A DNA stretch of 60,263 bases from Prevotella sp. GTDB taxonomy: Bacteria; Bacteroidota; Bacteroidia; Bacteroidales; Bacteroidaceae. A program made the translations under genes and the position numbers. Below the pieces are notes generated by a model. The model saw nothing but the letters and a program-made list of their open reading frames with translations, was not told the DNA's origin and did no database searches. The stretch is taken from the NCBI GenBank assembly GCA_016286995.1, contig JAEEVA010000017.1:1-60263 (forward strand), read 5' to 3'. Positions 41,364 to 48,051 of this stretch are shown piece after piece (within the stretch, counting starts at the first letter, position 1; each line of letters opens with the position of its first letter).

Positions 41364-42827
41364 CTACTTCTTGTTCTTGTTGTAAACAACACTGATGCGT
41401 ATGGGTTCATGCGGGTTGTTACTGCCTCCTACCAGTCGGGTACTGGTGATCTGTAGCTCATTGTTAATGGAAGCGACCACTGTTGTTATCTGGCTGTACG
41501 ACGACTGTTTAGTCGTTGTTGTAACCTCGACGGGTATGAGAACCACCTTGTTCCAGTCAGGCGTTTTGTTACGATTCTTGTACATGTGGTTGATGAGACC
41601 AGAGATGTTGTTGAATGTATAGGTATGTTTGCTACTGTCGTAGGTGGCGAGGTACGACGTAATGTTGTTGGCCAGATTGCGCTGTTCGAAGAAAGAGTAC
41701 ATGCTGTCGCGTTCTACCATCAGCAGGTATTTGGTGTCCTTCAGAATTTCCTCGCTGTTGTCGTTGAAATCGTTCAGGCGACGGAATACTATCTTGGCCG
41801 AAGCGATAGTGTCGTTTTCATGATTGTGCTTGATTTCATCAACGGGTAAGGTTACCTCGGTAAAGATACCGTCAGGCGACTTCAGATACGTAAAATCGTT
41901 GATGCTTGCCAAATACTTGACGTATTCACGGTTGTTGGTGAAGTGCGTAGTCTGCAGCACCTCTTCAGTACCGTTGAACGACTTCATGGATGAAATGATT
42001 CTATCACCGGATATGTAACGGAAGTAAATCAGAATCTGGGTATGAGATATCTGTGATATTGTACCCAATCCGTCGGTAGACTGGAAATAAAAGCCCGGAC
42101 AGACGTTCTGAGTAAACATCGACGAATTCTTGAAGTATTCAGGATGCTCGTAGTAGGTACGCATCAGATAGGTGCCATAGTTGTTGTACGTCTTGCCCTG
42201 ACGGTCTTTATAAGGCTCATTGAGGGGAATCTTGATGTACTCGTAATAGTTACTTGAGCGACGTTTACCGCGGACACTGTCATTCTCGTGCAAGTCACTG
42301 ATGGAATAAAGCTTACTTTTGTTAATGCCGTCAGAACGAAGGTATCCCTCAGCCTGTGGGTCGAAGTTGGTGTAATACGTCCTGTTCTCTTCCAAAGGTT
42401 TGGCCAGCTCAGTAATCTTTACCTTCATGGCAGCCAGCGAGTCGCCCATGTATGTGTTGACAACAATGTTGACAATACATGAGTCGGCTATAGGCAGGTT
42501 GTCGGCATCACGACTGATGACACTATCACTTTTAACGAACACATCATTGGCATCTTTCTCCAGCATGGCAAACTGTGTCGAGAAGTCGCTGGTAATGTAG
42601 GAACCCGTCTCTGGATCCTTGAGCTTCCCCAGATAAGCATACTGGCTGCGAGATAGGATAGAGTCGGCAACGATGGAACGCGTCGATACGTTGAAGGTGT
42701 CGGAAGTGACCGTAAACTGATCGCTAATATTGGTCAGCGAAGTACCCAGGCTAACCGTATCCTCATCACATGAAGAGATTGCAAGCGTCAGCATTGCAAT
42801 CCCTGCTAATAATAGTTTTCTTGTCAT
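41364..42827 (-). CDS. DUF4270 lipoprotein
   Basis: The 487-aa protein has a lipoprotein signal (MTRKLLLAGIAMLTLAISSC) and matches the DUF4270 type found in Bacteroidetes: DTVSLGTSLTNISDQFTV at the start and the conserved YLGKLKDPETGSYITSDFSTQF segment. It ends with a beta-strand-rich region. Function unknown; surface or periplasmic. I start at the ATG at 42827 because the upstream MYTKTI adds residues before a normal signal. It stands between a half glycogen synthase and a 43-aa gene, an order conserved in Bacteroidales, 21 bases after the synthase-like gene. Confidence 0.87.
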   Translation of the reverse strand: MTRKLLLAGIAMLTLAISSCDEDTVSLGTSLTNISDQFTVTSDTFNVSTRSIVADSILSRSQYAYLGKLKDPETGSYITSDFSTQFAMLEKDANDVFVKSDSVISRDADNLPIADSCIVNIVVNTYMGDSLAAMKVKITELAKPLEENRTYYTNFDPQAEGYLRSDGINKSKLYSISDLHENDSVRGKRRSSNYYEYIKIPLNEPYKDRQGKTYNNYGTYLMRTYYEHPEYFKNSSMFTQNVCPGFYFQSTDGLGTISQISHTQILIYFRYISGDRIISSMKSFNGTEEVLQTTHFTNNREYVKYLASINDFTYLKSPDGIFTEVTLPVDEIKHNHENDTIASAKIVFRRLNDFNDNSEEILKDTKYLLMVERDSMYSFFEQRNLANNITSYLATYDSSKHTYTFNNISGLINHMYKNRNKTPDWNKVVLIPVEVTTTTKQSSYSQITTVVASINNELQITSTRLVGGSNNPHEPIRISVVYNKNKK

Positions 42828-42848
42828 TATTGTCTTTGTATACAAATG

Positions 42849-43646
42849 CTATAATTCATTGTAAAATTCAACATACGCATCGCCAAAGTCTTCGCCAGGA
42901 TATTTCAGCGTGGGAACGTTGTTCTCCTTGGCATAGGTCATTAGCTCGCGTTTAATGTTCTTCTGAGCCATGATAATGCCGTCGCTGTAGTCGATGGCCA
43001 GCTTGCACAGCTCCATGAAGTCGAAGTTGTCGTTGTATTTTTTCAGCAGATCAGACTTGGCCTCACGGAAGGGAATGCATTTCTTGAACTCTTCACCAAG
43101 TCCTAATTTTAAGGTGTCGGCAAACAAGGAAGTGACAACTTTAGTGTTGGCAAAGGATGGCTCCTCGTTGTAGGCGGTCTTGATATAGAGTGGAATAACC
43201 GCTCCCATCCAACCCTGAACGTGGATGATGTCAGGAATCCAACGTAACTTCTTGACCGTTTCCAGTACACCGCGAGCAAAGAAGATGGCACGTTCACCGT
43301 TGTCTGGATAGTCCACACCAGCCTCGTCCTTGACCATTTGGCGCTTAGAGAAATAATCGTCGTTGTCGATGAAATATACCTGTATACGCGTTTGGGCAAT
43401 CGTGGCGACTTTGATAATCAGCGGATGGTCAGTATCATTGATAATCAGGTTCATGCCAGAGAGTCGCTGCACCTCGTGCAACTGTCCGCGGCGCTCGTTA
43501 ATGTTACCCCACTTAGGCATAAAGGTACGGATTTCGTAGTCTTTGTCCTGCATAACCTGGGGGACGGCTTTTCCCATCAGCGCCAAATCGTTGTCGGGTA
43601 CATAAGGAACAATCTCCTGATTGATGAATAAGATCTTCTTTGCCAT
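42849..43646 (-). CDS. Glycogen/starch-synthase-like protein, N-terminal catalytic half only
   Basis: The 265-aa protein resembles the GT5 glycogen synthase N-terminal Rossmann domain: KKILFINQEIVPYVPDNDLA at the start and PDIIHVQGWMGAVIPLYI in the place of the HxHDW region. The second, nucleotide-sugar-binding GT1 domain is missing altogether, and the ADP-glucose Lys-Thr-Gly-Gly loop is not intact (LALMGKAVP). It may therefore be a regulatory or structural relative and not a synthase. The gene is intact and has its own promoter, so it is not a fresh truncation. First gene of the DUF4270 operon, divergent from panC. Confidence 0.82.
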   Translation of the reverse strand: MAKKILFINQEIVPYVPDNDLALMGKAVPQVMQDKDYEIRTFMPKWGNINERRGQLHEVQRLSGMNLIINDTDHPLIIKVATIAQTRIQVYFIDNDDYFSKRQMVKDEAGVDYPDNGERAIFFARGVLETVKKLRWIPDIIHVQGWMGAVIPLYIKTAYNEEPSFANTKVVTSLFADTLKLGLGEEFKKCIPFREAKSDLLKKYNDNFDFMELCKLAIDYSDGIIMAQKNIKRELMTYAKENNVPTLKYPGEDFGDAYVEFYNEL

Positions 43647-43668
43647 ATTATCTGCTTTAAACTAAGTG

Positions 43669-43676
43669 CAAAGTTA
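43669..43676 (-). promoter_or_regulatory. Promoter of the glycogen-synthase-like/DUF4270 operon, -7 box TAACTTTG
   Basis: Perfect TAnnTTTG on the minus strand, 23 bases before the start codon. Confidence 0.7.
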
Positions 43677-43798
43677 CGAAAAAATACTCACAAAACCGCA
43701 TGAATGTGCGTATTTAAGGATTTTTAGCCCCTTTTTTCGCATATTTTTATGATATTTTTTCCTTATTTGATAAAAATGTTGTTATTTTGCACCCCGAA

Positions 43799-44689
43799 AT
43801 GAAAGTATTTAATAAGATTGTGGACCTTCAGAACCAGTTGTTTGAAGACCGCAAGCAAGGTAAAGAGATAGGCCTCGTGCCTACAATGGGTGCACTCCAT
43901 GAGGGTCATGCCTCGTTGGTGCGCCGTAGTATTGTGGAGAATGATGTCACGGTCGTGTCAGTATTCGTCAATCCCACACAGTTTAACGACAAGAACGACC
44001 TGAAAAACTATCCGCGTACGCTAGAGGCAGACTGCAAGCTGTTGGAGGCGACTTTTAATAAAGAAATCGCTAAGAGTAAATCGTCAGATAGTAAATCAAT
44101 TTACGTGCTGGCTCCTAGTGTCGAGGAGATGTATCCAACGCCTGACACCCGACAGTTTGAGTATCCGCCAGTATCGACAGTTATGGAGGGTGCACACCGT
44201 CCGGGCCATTTCAACGGTGTCTGTCAGGTGGTGAGCCGCCTTTTCTATATTGTGAAACCCCTGCGTGCTTATTTTGGCGAGAAGGACTGGCAGCAGATTG
44301 CTGTGGTGAAGGCGATGGTACATCATTTGGGTATTCCTGTGAACATTGTGGAGTGTGATATTGTACGTGATGCTGACGGCTTGGCAAAGAGTTCGCGTAA
44401 CACGTTGCTGACAAAGGACGAGCGCGCTATAGCTCCCGCTATTTATAAGGCACTTGTTGACAGTGTGACGTATGCCAAGAAACATACTGTACAGGAAACA
44501 CATGACAAGGTTGTCAGCGACATTAACAGTGTTGATGGCCTGGACGTTGAGTATTTCTCCATTGTTGACGGCAATACACTGCAGGATATCAACTCGTGGG
44601 ACGATACTCCCTATGTTGTCGGTTGTATCACCGTCTATTGCGGCAAAACTCCTATCCGTCTTATCGATCATATCAAATATAGTTCATAG
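43799..44689 (+). CDS. panC: Pantothenate synthetase
   Basis: ATP-dependent ligation of pantoate and beta-alanine in coenzyme A synthesis. The 296-aa protein has [18 protein letters not shown] (HxGH site), [37 protein letters not shown] and [11 protein letters not shown] short Lys/Ser insertion ([10 protein letters not shown]) lies near residue 95. The ATG at 43799 is used; the TTG-started longer frame begins in the putative promoter. The -7 element ahead of it (TTATTTTG) is weak. Its stop codon lies in the heptamer repeat that leads into panD, which makes the beta-alanine it needs. Confidence 0.95.
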   Translation: MKVFNKIVDLQNQLFEDRKQGKEIGLVPTMGALHEGHASLVRRSIVENDVTVVSVFVNPTQFNDKNDLKNYPRTLEADCKLLEATFNKEIAKSKSSDSKSIYVLAPSVEEMYPTPDTRQFEYPPVSTVMEGAHRPGHFNGVCQVVSRLFYIVKPLRAYFGEKDWQQIAVVKAMVHHLGIPVNIVECDIVRDADGLAKSSRNTLLTKDERAIAPAIYKALVDSVTYAKKHTVQETHDKVVSDINSVDGLDVEYFSIVDGNTLQDINSWDDTPYVVGCITVYCGKTPIRLIDHIKYSS

Positions 44690-44701
44690 TTCACAGTTAT
44701 G
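44681..44701 (+). repeat. Heptamer array linking panC stop and panD start
   Basis: AGTTCAT, AGTTCAC, AGTTATG. The first two units span the panC stop TAG (44687-44689); the last unit contains an in-frame panD ATG (44699). Confidence 0.75.
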
Positions 44702-45043
44702 ATGATAGAAATAATGAAGTCGAAGCTGCACTGCGTGACAGTGACAGAAGCAAACCTCAACTATATGGGCAGCATCACCATCGACGAGGACCTGATGGAC
44801 GCTGCCAACTTGATTGCTGGCGAGAAGGTGCAGGTGCTTGACAACAACAATGGTGAGCGTTTCGAAACCTACATCATCAAGGGGAAGCGTGGCAGCGGGT
44901 GTATCTGTCTGAATGGTGCCGCTGCTCGCCGTGTACAGGTGGGCGATGTCGTCATCATCATATCATACGCCTTGATGGATTTTGAAGAAGCAAAATCGTT
45001 CAAGCCTACGGTGGTTTTCCCTAACGAAGGCAACAAGATTTAG
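44702..45043 (+). CDS. panD: Aspartate 1-decarboxylase
   Basis: Makes beta-alanine from aspartate using a pyruvoyl group formed by self-cleavage. The 113-aa proenzyme has the cleavage site in [10 protein letters not shown] (Gly23-Ser24), with KLH near the N-terminus and [16 protein letters not shown] and [11 protein letters not shown] further on. ATG 44702 aligns with the usual MIxxM start; ATG 44699 just before it is also possible. Co-transcribed with panC, and both supply pantothenate. A strong terminator follows. Confidence 0.95.
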   Translation: MIEIMKSKLHCVTVTEANLNYMGSITIDEDLMDAANLIAGEKVQVLDNNNGERFETYIIKGKRGSGCICLNGAAARRVQVGDVVIIISYALMDFEEAKSFKPTVVFPNEGNKI

Positions 45044-45057
45044 AGACAAATAATGAG

Positions 45058-45117
45058 AAAAAAACTGCTACCGCTCACCTGAATATTTGATAATCAGAGA
45101 TGCGGTAGCAGTTTTTT
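45058..45117. terminator. Terminator between panD and the convergent mmdC gene
   Basis: AAAAACTGCTACCGC pairs perfectly over 15 bp with GCGGTAGCAGTTTTT, followed by T. The loop is about 27 bases. The A-run on the left makes it usable in both directions. Confidence 0.88.
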
Positions 45118-45141
45118 ACTCTTTATTCTTGCCCTTTTGCT

Positions 45142-45576
45142 TTATTCGATGACAACAAGCGCGTCGTCTTCCATAACGCTTTGTCCGGGTTGGACACAGA
45201 TGGCAGTGACCTTGCCGTCTTTCTCGGCTTCGATATTATTGGCCATCTTCATGGCTTCCAATACCAGCAATGTGTCGCCAGCCTTGACCTCGTCGCCGAC
45301 AGCGACCTCAATCGAGGTGATGACGCCTGGTAGAGGAGCCTTGACAGCATTATTGGTGTTGACAGCAGTTGTGTCAGCAGAGACTGAGCCACTGTCCACA
45401 CTCTCAGCCTTCGGCTTGCCGAGTACGGGCTTCTTCTTCTCTTCTTCAGGTTCGGATTCCCATTCAACCTTGTATTCCTCACCATTGACTGTGACTACAA
45501 CTTCGTTCTCTACGATATCACCGATGGCTACTTCATATTGGTTGCCATTGATGGTGTACTTATATTCCTTTTTCAT
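45142..45576 (-). CDS. mmdC: Biotin carboxyl carrier subunit of methylmalonyl-CoA decarboxylase
   Basis: Carries the CO2 removed from methylmalonyl-CoA on biotin. The 144-aa protein has an N-terminal beta-sandwich-like segment (YKYTINGNQYEVAIGDI), an acidic/Pro/Ala linker and a biotinyl domain with VLEAMKMANNIEAEKDG, where the second-last Lys region holds biotin (EAMKM). It is the last gene of the mce-mmdA cluster. The usual next gene, for the membrane beta subunit, is absent; the panD terminator follows directly. Confidence 0.9.
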   Translation of the reverse strand: MKKEYKYTINGNQYEVAIGDIVENEVVVTVNGEEYKVEWESEPEEEKKKPVLGKPKAESVDSGSVSADTTAVNTNNAVKAPLPGVITSIEVAVGDEVKAGDTLLVLEAMKMANNIEAEKDGKVTAICVQPGQSVMEDDALVVIE

Positions 45577-45583
45577 AAATCCA

Positions 45584-45646
45584 TTAATTCTTAATTGTTA
45601 ATCGCAAGGCGATAACTCTTAATTCTTAACTCTTAATTCTTAATTC
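45584..45646 (-). repeat. Heptamer stop-ladder with hairpin (oadG-like to mmdC gap)
   Basis: In transcript direction: GAATTAA, GAATTAA, GAGTTAA, GAATTAA, GAGTTAT, hairpin ATCGC-CTT-GCGAT (45601-45613), then CAATTAA, GAATTAA. It starts one base after the upstream stop codon. Same design as 20679-20764. Confidence 0.88.
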
Positions 45647-45647
45647 C

Positions 45648-45800
45648 TCAAGGGTGTTCTGTCATTGTCAGGGCATAGCCGTTCCACTGCGTCTGCTTCT
45701 CGGCAATCGTAATGATGCCGGGTTCTTTGTCGTGGACGTTGTTGCCCGTGAATTCGTACAGTGCCATAGCAATGGCTGCATAAACTTCGTTAGTAATCAT
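45648..45800 (-). CDS. OadG-like 50-aa cytosolic subunit of methylmalonyl-CoA decarboxylase
   Basis: Too small for most gene finders. The 50-aa product starts MITNEVYAAIAMALYEFTG and continues to WNGYALTMTEHP. The EVYAAIAMALYE stretch followed by a hydrophobic strand and W resembles the soluble C-terminal part of OadG/MmdD gamma/epsilon subunits (VxAAIxxAL ... SxW). The N-terminal membrane helix of OadG is missing. Placement between mmdA and mmdC is as expected. Its first codons ATG ATT ACT lie in the end of a heptamer array, just as in the M23 gene at 7945, which also begins MIT. Confidence 0.8.
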   Translation of the reverse strand: MITNEVYAAIAMALYEFTGNNVHDKEPGIITIAEKQTQWNGYALTMTEHP

Positions 45801-45831
45801 AATTTCTAATTTCTAATTACTAATTTCTAAT
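45797..45831 (-). repeat. Heptamer stop-ladder filling the mmdA to oadG-like gap
   Basis: Transcript direction: ATTAGAA, ATTAGTA, ATTAGAA, ATTAGAA, ATTATGA, then TTAC. Exactly five units lie between the mmdA stop TAA (45832-45834) and the next start, whose ATG is within the last unit. TAG in each unit rotates through frames. Confidence 0.92.
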
Positions 45832-47397
45832 TTACATAGGAATATTACCGTGCTTCTTGGCCGGCAGAGCATCACGCTTAGTTGCCAGCTGAGCCAAACC
45901 ACGACAAATGCGGAAGCGGGTATTGCGCGGCTCAATGACATCGTCGATGTAGCCGTACTTGGCAGCCTGATAGGGATTAGCGAAGAGTTCGTTGTACTCC
46001 TCTTCCTTCTCAGCAATGAAGGCCTTCACGTCCTCACCTGCTTCCTTCTTGGCCTTGGCTTCCTTGGCATACAGCACAGCGGCAGCACCTGAAGCGCCCA
46101 TCACGGCAATCTCGGCTGACGGCCATGCGTAGTTCAGGTCGGTATGGAGCTGCTTAGAGCCCATCACGATGTGTGAACCACCATACGACTTGCGGAGGGT
46201 GACGGTGATCTTGGGAACAGTAGCCTCGCCATAGGCGTACAGCAACTGGGCGCCATGCAGGATGACAGCATTGTACTCCTGACCGGTACCAGGCAGGAAT
46301 CCGGGAACGTCAACAAGCGATACGATAGGAATGTTGAAAGCATCGCAGAAACGGACGAAACGGGCACCCTTACGAGAAGCGTTCACGTCGAGCACACCAG
46401 CGTAGCAAGAGGGCTGGTTGGCCACGATACCTACGCTCTGACCATTGAAGCGTGCAAAGCCGACAATGATGTTCTTGGCGAACTTAGGCTGTACCTCGAA
46501 GAACTCGTTGTCGTCGGTAATGGCCGTGATGACCTTGTACATGTCGTAAGCCTCGTTGGGGTTCTCGGGGATAATCTCGTTCAGCGAGTCCTCAAGACGG
46601 TCAATCGGGTCGGTGCACTTCTTGCGAGGAGCCAACTCCATGTTGTTTGAAGGAATATAGCTGAGCAGGGTCTTCAGCATCTCCACAGCCTCTTCTTCAG
46701 TCTTGGCGGTGAAATGGGTTACACCCGATTTTGAAGCATGTACAGAGGCACCACCCAAGTGCTCCTGGTCGATATCCTCACCAGTCACGGTCTTCACAAC
46801 CTTTGGACCAGTCAAGAACATGTAGGACGTGCCTTCCATCATCAGCGTGAAGTCGGTGAGGGCAGGACTGTATACGGCACCACCGGCACAGGGGCCGAAG
46901 ATACCAGAAATCTGGGGAATGACACCAGAGGCCAAGATGTTACGCTCGAAAATCTCAGCATAACCGGCCAATGCGTTGATACCTTCCTGAATACGTGCAC
47001 CACCTGAGTCATTGATACCAATCACGGGGGCACCCATCTTCATGGCCATATCCATTACCTTACAAATCTTCTGTGACATGGTCTCAGAAAGAGAACCGGC
47101 ATGTACGGTGAAGTCTTGTGCAAAGATGAATACCAGACGACCGTCGATGGTACCAGAACCAGCTACGACGCCATCACCCAAGAAGTTCTTCTTCTCCATG
47201 CCGAAGTTGTGGCAGCGGTGCTCCTTGAACATGTCGTACTCTTCGAAGGACCCCTGATCAAGCAGCATCTCTATTCGCTCACGGGCTGTATACTTACCCT
47301 TCTCGTGCTGCTTCTGTATAGCTTTTTCACCACCACCGAGACGGGCCTGTTCGCGCTTCTCGATGAGTTTCTTGATTTTCTCTAATTGCTTGCTCAT
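45832..47397 (-). CDS. mmdA: Methylmalonyl-CoA decarboxylase alpha subunit (carboxyltransferase)
   Basis: Transfers the carboxyl group from methylmalonyl-CoA to biotin, giving propionyl-CoA; central to propionate formation from succinate. The 521-aa protein has the tandem crotonase-like folds of the carboxyltransferase family: [72 protein letters not shown] and [15 protein letters not shown]. It could equally serve as the beta subunit of a propionyl-CoA carboxylase, but the mce and oadG-like neighbours favour the decarboxylase. Second gene of the operon. Confidence 0.93.
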   Translation of the reverse strand: MSKQLEKIKKLIEKREQARLGGGEKAIQKQHEKGKYTARERIEMLLDQGSFEEYDMFKEHRCHNFGMEKKNFLGDGVVAGSGTIDGRLVFIFAQDFTVHAGSLSETMSQKICKVMDMAMKMGAPVIGINDSGGARIQEGINALAGYAEIFERNILASGVIPQISGIFGPCAGGAVYSPALTDFTLMMEGTSYMFLTGPKVVKTVTGEDIDQEHLGGASVHASKSGVTHFTAKTEEEAVEMLKTLLSYIPSNNMELAPRKKCTDPIDRLEDSLNEIIPENPNEAYDMYKVITAITDDNEFFEVQPKFAKNIIVGFARFNGQSVGIVANQPSCYAGVLDVNASRKGARFVRFCDAFNIPIVSLVDVPGFLPGTGQEYNAVILHGAQLLYAYGEATVPKITVTLRKSYGGSHIVMGSKQLHTDLNYAWPSAEIAVMGASGAAAVLYAKEAKAKKEAGEDVKAFIAEKEEEYNELFANPYQAAKYGYIDDVIEPRNTRFRICRGLAQLATKRDALPAKKHGNIPM

Positions 47398-47404
47398 TGT
47401 TGTT

Positions 47405-47439
47405 AATTATCAATTATCAATATTCAATTATCAATTATA
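47405..47439 (-). repeat. Heptamer stop-ladder filling the mce to mmdA gap
   Basis: Plus strand AATTATC, AATTATC, AATATTC, AATTATC, AATTATA: five units from right after the mce stop codon to 7 bases before the mmdA start. In transcript direction most units read ATTGATA-type words with TGA. Confidence 0.9.
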
Positions 47440-47850
47440 TTATTCAGGGTGCTCACAGAGCTCTGTCAGGATGCCACAGGTGCTCTTTGGGTGCAGGAAG
47501 GCGATGTTCAGGCCCTCAGCGCCCTTGCGAGGCTTCTCATCGATGAGGCGGACACCCTTCTCACTGACCTCAGCAAGCCCTTTGGCTACACCGTCTTCTA
47601 CGCAGAAAGCTACATGGTGCACACCTTTGTTGCCCTTGTCGAGCCACTTCTGGATGGTGCTTTCAGGGGATGTGGGCTCCAGCAGTTCTAACTTTACTTC
47701 ACCGCAGCGTAGGAAGGCAGTCTTCACCTTTTGGTCTTCCACTACTTCTGTTGCATAACACTCCAAGCCCAGTACGTCTGTAAAGTACGGCAGGCTTTCC
47801 TCGATACTCTGGACTGCAATGCCCAGATGCTCAATATGGGAAATCTTCAT
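47440..47850 (-). CDS. mce: Methylmalonyl-CoA epimerase
   Basis: Interconverts (R)- and (S)-methylmalonyl-CoA, linking B12-dependent mutase to the decarboxylase. The 136-aa glyoxalase/VOC-fold protein starts MKISHIEHLGIAVQSIEESL (first metal His) and has GVHHVAFCVED (second His), LLEPTSPEST and a terminal Glu in ILTELCEHPE. Length is standard. First gene of the operon mce-mmdA-oadG-like-mmdC; the mutase genes are not in the window. Confidence 0.95.
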   Translation of the reverse strand: MKISHIEHLGIAVQSIEESLPYFTDVLGLECYATEVVEDQKVKTAFLRCGEVKLELLEPTSPESTIQKWLDKGNKGVHHVAFCVEDGVAKGLAEVSEKGVRLIDEKPRKGAEGLNIAFLHPKSTCGILTELCEHPE

Positions 47851-47892
47851 AACTGAATAATGTTATTAATGTATAATTAATGAATCTTTCTG

Positions 47893-47900
47893 CAAAGGTA
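47893..47900 (-). promoter_or_regulatory. mce operon promoter, -7 box TACCTTTG
   Basis: Perfect TAnnTTTG on the minus strand, 43 bases before mce. Confidence 0.72.
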
Positions 47901-47955
47901 AGCATTTCATTCCACATATAAAAGAAAATCCGATGATTTTTAGTATTTCTTATAC

Positions 47956-47992
47956 AAAAAAAGATTGCTGCCAGCATTCACTGACAGCAATC
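47956..47992 (-). terminator. Terminator of the LruC lipoprotein gene
   Basis: On the minus strand GATTGCTG (with CAG inside) pairs with CAGCAATC (47963-47970 and 47985-47992), followed by seven T. It separates the LruC gene from mce. Confidence 0.85.
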
Positions 47993-48051
47993 GCCTGTAT
48001 CTTTAATACCGATGCATAAGAAGCATCCCTATATTTTTTGTAGGAATTCAA

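Noticed and set aside
43787..43798. TTG start of panC four codons upstream
   Set aside because: It lies within the promoter-like TTATTTTG; the ATG at 43799 aligns with the usual start of PanC.
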